From assembly GCA_030704615.1 (NCBI GenBank), contig CM060731.1, positions 61,734,756 to 61,794,755 of the forward strand: DNA of 60,000 bases, in the 5' to 3' direction. The notes under the pieces were generated by a model, which worked only from the letters and a program-made list of their open reading frames with translations, was not told the origin of the DNA and searched no databases. Both the position numbers and the translations under genes were made by a program. The stretch comes from Takakia lepidozioides (taxonomy: Eukaryota > Streptophyta > Takakiopsida > Takakiales > Takakiaceae). Shown here piece by piece: positions 54,160 through 60,000 of the stretch; within the stretch, counting starts at the first letter, position 1, and each line of letters opens with the position of its first letter.

Positions 54160-57100
54160 TCAGACATAGTAAGTCATGCCAACTTTCAATAAACTTGTAT
54201 GAGGGACTCTCAGATGAAGTGTACTTGTCCTACAGTTACGGTGAAGAAAACTGTACACGTAATTTATGATAAATTTCTTCAAAACACTTGCCTCCTTTTT
54301 TGTTTGGACGTCACTGTGACCAAGCAAGTATATCACACCACCGGCCTCTTTTGCCTTGAATAAAAAGTTTATCTCATCCTCCATGGTCTGAGGAGATTGT
54401 AAACCATTTACATAACCTGCAATCTCATCACCATTCTCTGACATGTTCAACTTTTGCGGTGACATGGCTGAAGGTGTATCCCCCGGGGCATCACTGTGAT
54501 CGATTGAATGAGGAGAAGAACTGCAGTTTTGATGGCCATATTCAGCCGAAGGGAGCCCACTGGATGCCAGTGTGTTTTCTGACACCTCAGTTCTGATGAA
54601 GTTTTCCAGGCTCTCCATGAGAAGCTCTTCGAAATTCTCATCATCGTTCCGCCAATCCGCATACCCATATCGTACAGCGCAGCGGAACATATGGTAATCC
54701 CGTGGTCCCACTCGCCGTATAAGTATACGCTCTTGTGGGGGTACTGAGCTGACAGGCAAATCTCTTACGTTGACAAAGACCAGAGTTGAATGAATTGCAG
54801 GAATATTTGTGATGAAGTGAGCAAAAATGGCTGGAACACCTTGTCCGAGCTCAGTGTACACCAGGCAAATCCCACGGACACGCACCAACCCAAGACTGGA
54901 GCCAAGACGGCTCAAGACCCAGTCCATGGAGATCTTATGCTGAACTTCAAATTCATACTTCTTCCGTGTACCATAGTGCCATGAGAACATGATTAATAGG
55001 AAGGATGCTGCAAACACAAGAGGGACCCACCCACCCTGGTCGACCTTGAACAGCACAGAGGAGAAATAGACCCCTTCAACAGACCCAAAAATCAATAAGA
55101 ACGGGATCACTAAAATTAATCTGGTTTGCCAAATCATCACCATGATTAATGTGAGAAGGCTCGTGGTCACCAGCATGACTCCTACAACTGCAATGCCTGC
55201 AGCCCCCCAAACAAAGAGCCGTATTCAGTCACAACCTCTCTCTGCTGCAGACTCTTTCTCTATGCCCTACTACTGGAAGACAAAAAGGAAACACAAAACC
55301 ACAAAAAATGGTGAAAGCCTTTCAGGAAGGCAGTGGATCCATTCTGCTTTCTGATGGCTTCCATTATCCAAAATTTGTGCCGTTTGGTCTATAGCAAGAG
55401 GAGTATATGAAGGAAAAGTCAAATGAGCATGTGTCACTCTCTCCAACTCTTGTGGTATGACTGGTTACAGTTTCAACTAACCTTTGAGAGCACAAGCAGA
55501 GGTCACAATAATCCTTTCATAAACATATGATAAAGCATGAAAGACAAACTTACCATAAGCATTTCCAATGGTGGCGGTACTCCGGAACCCAGCCACGATC
55601 ACTATGCACAGTATCATAAGAATCCAGTTGATCTCCGGGATGTAGATCTGGCCATGGTATTTCTTGGAGGTATGAACAACAGTGACCCGTGGGAAACAAC
55701 CGAGTGCCATTGACTGCTTTACAATGGAGAATGTGGCTGAAATCATGGCCTGGCTAGCAATTACAGATGCCATTGTGGCCACCACAAACATTGGCCAAAA
55801 GATAGGCTCTGTACCCCACATAACAAACCCCAGAAGTTCTATTCCATCAGTGAATTATTAGCATCTTGTTGGTACAAAAATGCTTCAGTGCTACAAATGG
55901 CACTAACACTAACATGCGTGATGTGCTAGTAATACACACACATGGAACACCATCTCTTATTGCGATAAAAACTACCAGAGGATGTTGAAAATGATCAGCA
56001 TAAGACGGTTGTCTAAACTACTTTTCATATGCACATCTGAGGTTGGGAGAGGGTGTGGGAGAGAGAATGGGGTCTTTTTATGGGGGAGTAAAGGGATTTT
56101 ACTTGGAACGGATCTGTAGAACGAATACTCAACATCGTAAGACGTGTTGTACTTCATGAGGTATGCAGCCTGGCCAATATAGGCCAACAGCAAGCAGGGA
56201 AACACCAAGGTTGTGAAGGCAATCTAAAATCCATCCAGGCAAGATCAGCGCCCCAGTTATTACCTGACATACACATTTCTCTCTCGCTCTCTTCTCCTCT
56301 GGTCTATGGCCACAAGGCTATGGAAAAAAACACCTTACGAGTACATTCTGTCTGTCTGTCTCTCTCTCTTGGGAGAAGGGAAAATACCCCAGAATGGACT
56401 TTATAAACCAACGGCCTCAAACAAAACCTTGCCAGCCAAGAAATGCCATCCCAGAAATGGTCATCCAGAGTAACACGCCGAATGCAGACCAAGCAGGGGA
56501 AAGTGGTTGGGCTAATCATACAAGACAAAGGCAGCCAAACAAGGAGACGGGAGGTAAAAGCCCCAGAAAACCAGCACCTAATCCACTAAACCACTCTCTC
56601 TCTAATTCCTTCCTCTACTTTGTCCTATAGGCGTTTTGCTATAGACTTTAATCAGGTTTCTATTAAAAGGCAAATACATCCTACCTGAATGGACTTCACC
56701 GTGAAGTGGCCCAAATCTGCAAACATGGCTTCAGTTCCTGCAGCAGGTCGAGGTGTCATCCAGGAAACAAGTAAGAATACTGTTTTCTCTTATTGAAGCC
56801 AGATTTCTGACCAAACATATGTAGTCTTCAATTTGCTTGCATGCAAGGCAAAAATGGTCATACAAATTCTTTCACAAATCCTGGTGATGTTGTCTGCCAA
56901 CAGAATCGTGAGGAGAAAACAAGAGCATATGATCAAACATCCCAGCTGCTTAACACTTGCCTGTGATGCAGAGTACAATGCCTCCAAGTGAGACCCATCC
57001 TCTCTTCTTGTTTTGCTTGAAATACAGATAAATATATTGGGGATTGAAGGCCCGGAAGATGCTTGGATCATGCTTGAAAATGTTGTACAGTCCAATGAGG

Positions 57101-59244
57101 CCGATTGAGACAAACCACACAAGCACCACTGGTGCAAACAAGAAACTCACCTGCAAAGCCCAGTTATGTCCTCATTGTTGACTGAAATATCCTGTGTGAC
57201 ATTCAAAGACGGGAGAAACATGCATGATCTCTTTAGCTAGACCCAGAATCTCTCAACCTTCAGTCTTTTCAACCATGGCATAAATAACTGCTCTTGCTCT
57301 CTCTCTCTGATGGACTTGTTCCTGTACCTCTGTTTACCAACTTCGAAATTCTCGTGGCTGAGCCGAAAGCCCAGGCCCTTTTGGGGTCTAGTTATTGGGC
57401 AAATCACACACAGCAGATAGATGGTTGTGTGAAGGGATTTCTAGAGGATATCTGGAAAACTTGGAGCAATTGCATGTTTCAAGGTAAGTCATACTACTGC
57501 GTCAGCCCCTGACAAAGGTAGTTTCTGTCCCTTTGCGCGGGGTCAATGGCCACAAGGCTACGGCAAACAATGTCTTATGAGTACATTCTCTCCAGGTGGT
57601 AGAGGCCTTGTAGTTCTTACAGTTCTACTGGGTCCCCTGGGTTGTCTGGATCTCCTGTGAACCTAGCAATTTTTTCTTTGTGCCATACAAGGGTGCAGCA
57701 AGTTAAGTGTAATGAATACATGGATGATCTGTCTGCTTACCCACCTTGTTTGTACCAAATCGCTGCAGGGAGAACAGCCCTACCAATATCACGATTGTCA
57801 CAATGACCACAATATCTGCACCGCAACATCAATTCATGTCACCCTGATGTTGCACCATGGAACAAAATCTGCCAAATATGCCTTCATGTTTCTATCATCA
57901 GTACAATTTTCAACATCCGCAATATGCAAAGGCCTGCCAGGGATTTCAACCTCTGCGAGTTCCAGCCAGATTCTCTTAAGCAAACATAGCATCAAGGAAA
58001 AATAATACAATGCTTACTCTTGTTGAGGCTGGGCACTTCCACTTTAATTCCTTGGACAGCTGACAGCACTGCAGCCAAACTGGTGTCTGTTAAAATCAAT
58101 AATACGAACGCCGACTGGCACCAACATGACTAGAAAATGGGCCCCCATGGATTACAGGAACTGGGGTTTTGAGTATATCGCAATTACCAAGTCTTCCTTC
58201 TGAACTGTTCACAATTCAGAACACAATGCCTGACAATGTCAAGGACAAAAACAAGCACTCTGCAAATCCATGCCTTCTATATAAAATTTGATATCTGACA
58301 GTAAGTACCATTGTCTAGGGGGGAATTTATAATTGCTTTAACGGGAGGGGGAAGGGAGGGTCTACCTGAAATTGCAGGAGTGAGGACCCCGTCACCAATT
58401 ACGAGACATGTGCCCAGGAGAACAATAACAACCAACAGGTTTTGCAAGCCCCTGCTCTTCTCTAGCCGCTCCTTCATGCGTGAGGCCCGTGTGAGTTCCT
58501 TAGATGGCAGATTGAGATTGTAGGTGGACAGCTCACGGTCAGCTGGCAGCTGATCACCCACAAGGCTCACTCGAGCATGCCGACATATCAGCGAATACAG
58601 TGCAAATGTACCCCCTACACAAGTAAAATGAGTAGAAGCCATTGGTCATCTGGAGAGTATGATGTTTCTAGAATTCTCCTCTCTCTCTCTCTCATTGCCA
58701 AAGTAGCTCAAAATTCAGAACCCCTTCATATACCAAGACTCTCTACAGAATTCCCACCATGTTTGGCAATCTGTACCACATAAATCTTCTCCAAAAACCA
58801 ATTCCAAACATGAAGACTCTCCACAGAAAACCCCAAACCAAGGAACCGCAAATTAAATGATGGTTTGAACAGTCAATAAATTCATTCCTCTCTGAGATGC
58901 CTGTTTCTCTTTAACTTCAGTATACTGAATAAAAAATGCCTGGGCTCACCTTCTCCATGGTCGTTAGCCCGCAACACAATAAACACATATTTGATGAGGG
59001 GAATGAGAGCAAGTGTATAGATAATGAGCGAGAGAGCGCCCAAAATATCAATGGAATTGACACTCAGATTGGAAAGAGTGCTGCTAAACACATAGAGAGG
59101 GGATGTGCCAACATCTCCATAGACCACACCGATGCTCTGGTAAGCCAACTGCAGTATAACTGACATTGACAGCACCTGCAGGCCAACAGATGCCGGTGTG
59201 TAAGAGAAAGAGAGAACAGCGTTCCAGCCCATTTTCAACAACAC
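54160..59244 (-). CDS. HAK/KUP/KT-family potassium transporter, nine exons visible
   Basis: Exons on the minus strand: 58950-59244, 58366-58614, 58018-58069, 57745-57815, 56961-57150, 56685-56737, 56103-56223, 55554-55808, 54160-55196; about 773 residues. Signatures: [133 protein letters not shown] and the C-terminal [13 protein letters not shown]. The family carries K+ (H+-coupled) across plasma or vacuolar membranes through about 12 helices, with a long cytosolic C-terminal tail (here from about residue 460). All junctions close except exon 3 to 4, which is out by one base. Intron 5 (after 56961) has a GC donor. The N-terminus is provisional: another 5' exon could lie beyond 60000. LINE-like fragments sit in two introns and just upstream. 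Confidence 0.85.
56290..56345 (+). mobile_element. LINE-like 3' tail fragment in a transporter intron
   Basis: ctatggccacaaggctatgg ... cacctTACGAGTACATTCTG matches the 3' tails at 57545-57595 and 59770-59815. It lies in the intron between exons 56685-56737 and 56103-56223, antisense to the gene, next to (CT)n/(CTGT)n tracts. Confidence 0.5.
57300..57597 (+). mobile_element. LINE-like 3' fragment, copy in a transporter intron
   Basis: Encodes [40 protein letters not shown], nearly identical to the C-terminal part of the copy at 59282-59808. It then ends in the same ~60-base tail (gtcaatggccacaaggctac ... gtcttatgagtacattctc). It starts abruptly next to a (CT)n stretch, as a 5'-truncated insertion would. 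Confidence 0.6.
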
Positions 59245-59281
59245 ATTGCAGCAGGCCGGGTTTTTTTCTCAAAGATCCTTT

Positions 59282-59815
59282 CTTTGCAGGACATCTTGAG
59301 GGAGGACATCTTGGATGACCTCAAGGGTCTACCCACTCTCGGCACTAGACTGAAATTTAAACTCAGGGCAGGAAGCCTACCTTTGAACAGCAAACAGAAG
59401 CAGAGAGGAAAGGGAGAGTGCAATTGCCCGTTGTGTGGGCAATCTGAAGACAGTATTCATTTTCTGATACACTGTCCGGGGTTCTCTCACCAAAGAGACG
59501 CTCTCTTCAAATCTATTAAGGGAATTGTGCCTGTACCCCTGTTTACCAACTTTGAAAGTCTCGAGGCTGAGCCAAAAGCCCAGGCCCTCCTGAGGCCTAG
59601 TTTTTGGGCAAATCACACACAGCAGATTGATGCTTGTGTGAAGGGATTTCTAGAGGATATCTGGAAAACCCGGATTAATTCTTTATATGGAGGTAAGTCT
59701 TACTACCAACGTCAGCCCCTGACAGAGGTAGGTTCTGTCCCTTTTGTTCCCGCTCAAACTGGGCGCGGGGTCAATGGCCACAAGGCTACGGCAAACAACG
59801 TCTTATGAGTACAAT
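59282..59815 (+). pseudogene. Non-LTR retrotransposon C-terminal fragment with zf-RVT-type zinc site
   Basis: A 174-codon plus-strand frame: FKLRAGSLPLNSKQKQRGKG, then CNCPLCGQSEDSIHFLIHCP, then GFSHQRDALFKSIKG and the conserved [38 protein letters not shown]. The C-x2-C...H-x4-C spacing (CPLCG...HFLIHC) is that of the zinc-binding segment found after RT in many LINE-type proteins. No RT or endonuclease is present. It is antisense to the transporter and just upstream of its first visible exon. Confidence 0.6.
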
Positions 59816-60000
59816 CTTTGCAGGTCAAGTGGTTGACTGTGAAATTTTGTGGAGTTAAAGTGTGGTCAATCAATGTCCCTCTAGGTATTGTTCAAGGAAA
59901 AGTAACAATTGTAGGAAGTGAAGTGACCAGTGCCTCCATTGAGAGACAAGTATGTACTGAGTAGATGGTAGTTTTGGCCTCACACAGTCATTAGTAGGCA
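59816..60000. other. Window end, nothing recognised
   Basis: Could contain part of the transporter's 5' intron or promoter; no exon or motif seen. Confidence 0.3.

Overview
The window is nuclear DNA of a land plant. It carries spliced plant genes (a CTF2-type FAD monooxygenase and a HAK/KUP/KT potassium transporter), an A-type cytochrome P450, plant Ty3 and copia retroelements, MITEs, a tRNA-derived SINE, and many PLS-class PPR fragments with E/E+ and DYW remains. The PPR style and load suggest a seed-free plant, most likely a fern or lycophyte. That is inference; the species cannot be fixed from the sequence.

Layout. 1-1.7 kb: ~107-bp tandem-like repeats. 3.0-5.9 kb (-): six-exon FAD monooxygenase whose splice phases all close. 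7.8-8.2 and 12.4-12.8 kb: two copies of one MITE in opposite orientation. 8.6-11.6 kb: fragments of an OSB-like gene (PDF motif, organellar single-stranded-DNA-binding family), one carrying a SINE with a perfect 12-bp target-site duplication, plus PPR debris. 12.96-15.69 kb: DNA element with 16-bp TIRs and a TAA duplication (PIF/Harbinger-like). 16.3-17.1 kb: copia remnant. 18-24.4 kb (-): alternating PPR and OSB segments, including one open frame that joins an OSB PDF motif to a PPR N-terminus. 24.4-~32 kb (-): Ty3 element of Athila/Tat type with one LTR, truncated inside integrase and fused in frame to PPR. 32.1-34.3 kb (+): PPR pseudogene. 35.2-36.9 kb: block flanked by ~85-bp inverted repeats and holding an OSB remnant. 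37.6-37.9 kb (-): possible small gene with TATA box. 38.3-45.2 kb (-): PPR/DYW pseudogenes with a recent 419-bp tandem duplication. 45.3-46.9 kb (-): intact intronless P450 with TATA box. 47.3-51.1 kb: the repeats of the left edge again, mostly inverted. 51-54 kb: unassigned, with candidate exons. 54.2-59.2 kb (-): HAK/KUP transporter in nine recognisable exons, with a GC-AG intron, one splice junction that misses phase by one base, and fragments of a LINE-like element in or beside it.

Three loci look functional: the FAD monooxygenase, the P450 and, subject to the splice anomaly, the potassium transporter. Most of the rest is a decaying nursery of PPR and OSB sequence, two organelle-targeted nucleic-acid-binding families, with transposons inserted into it. 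The point most worth following is the recurrent physical and once in-frame coupling of OSB PDF motifs to PPR arrays.
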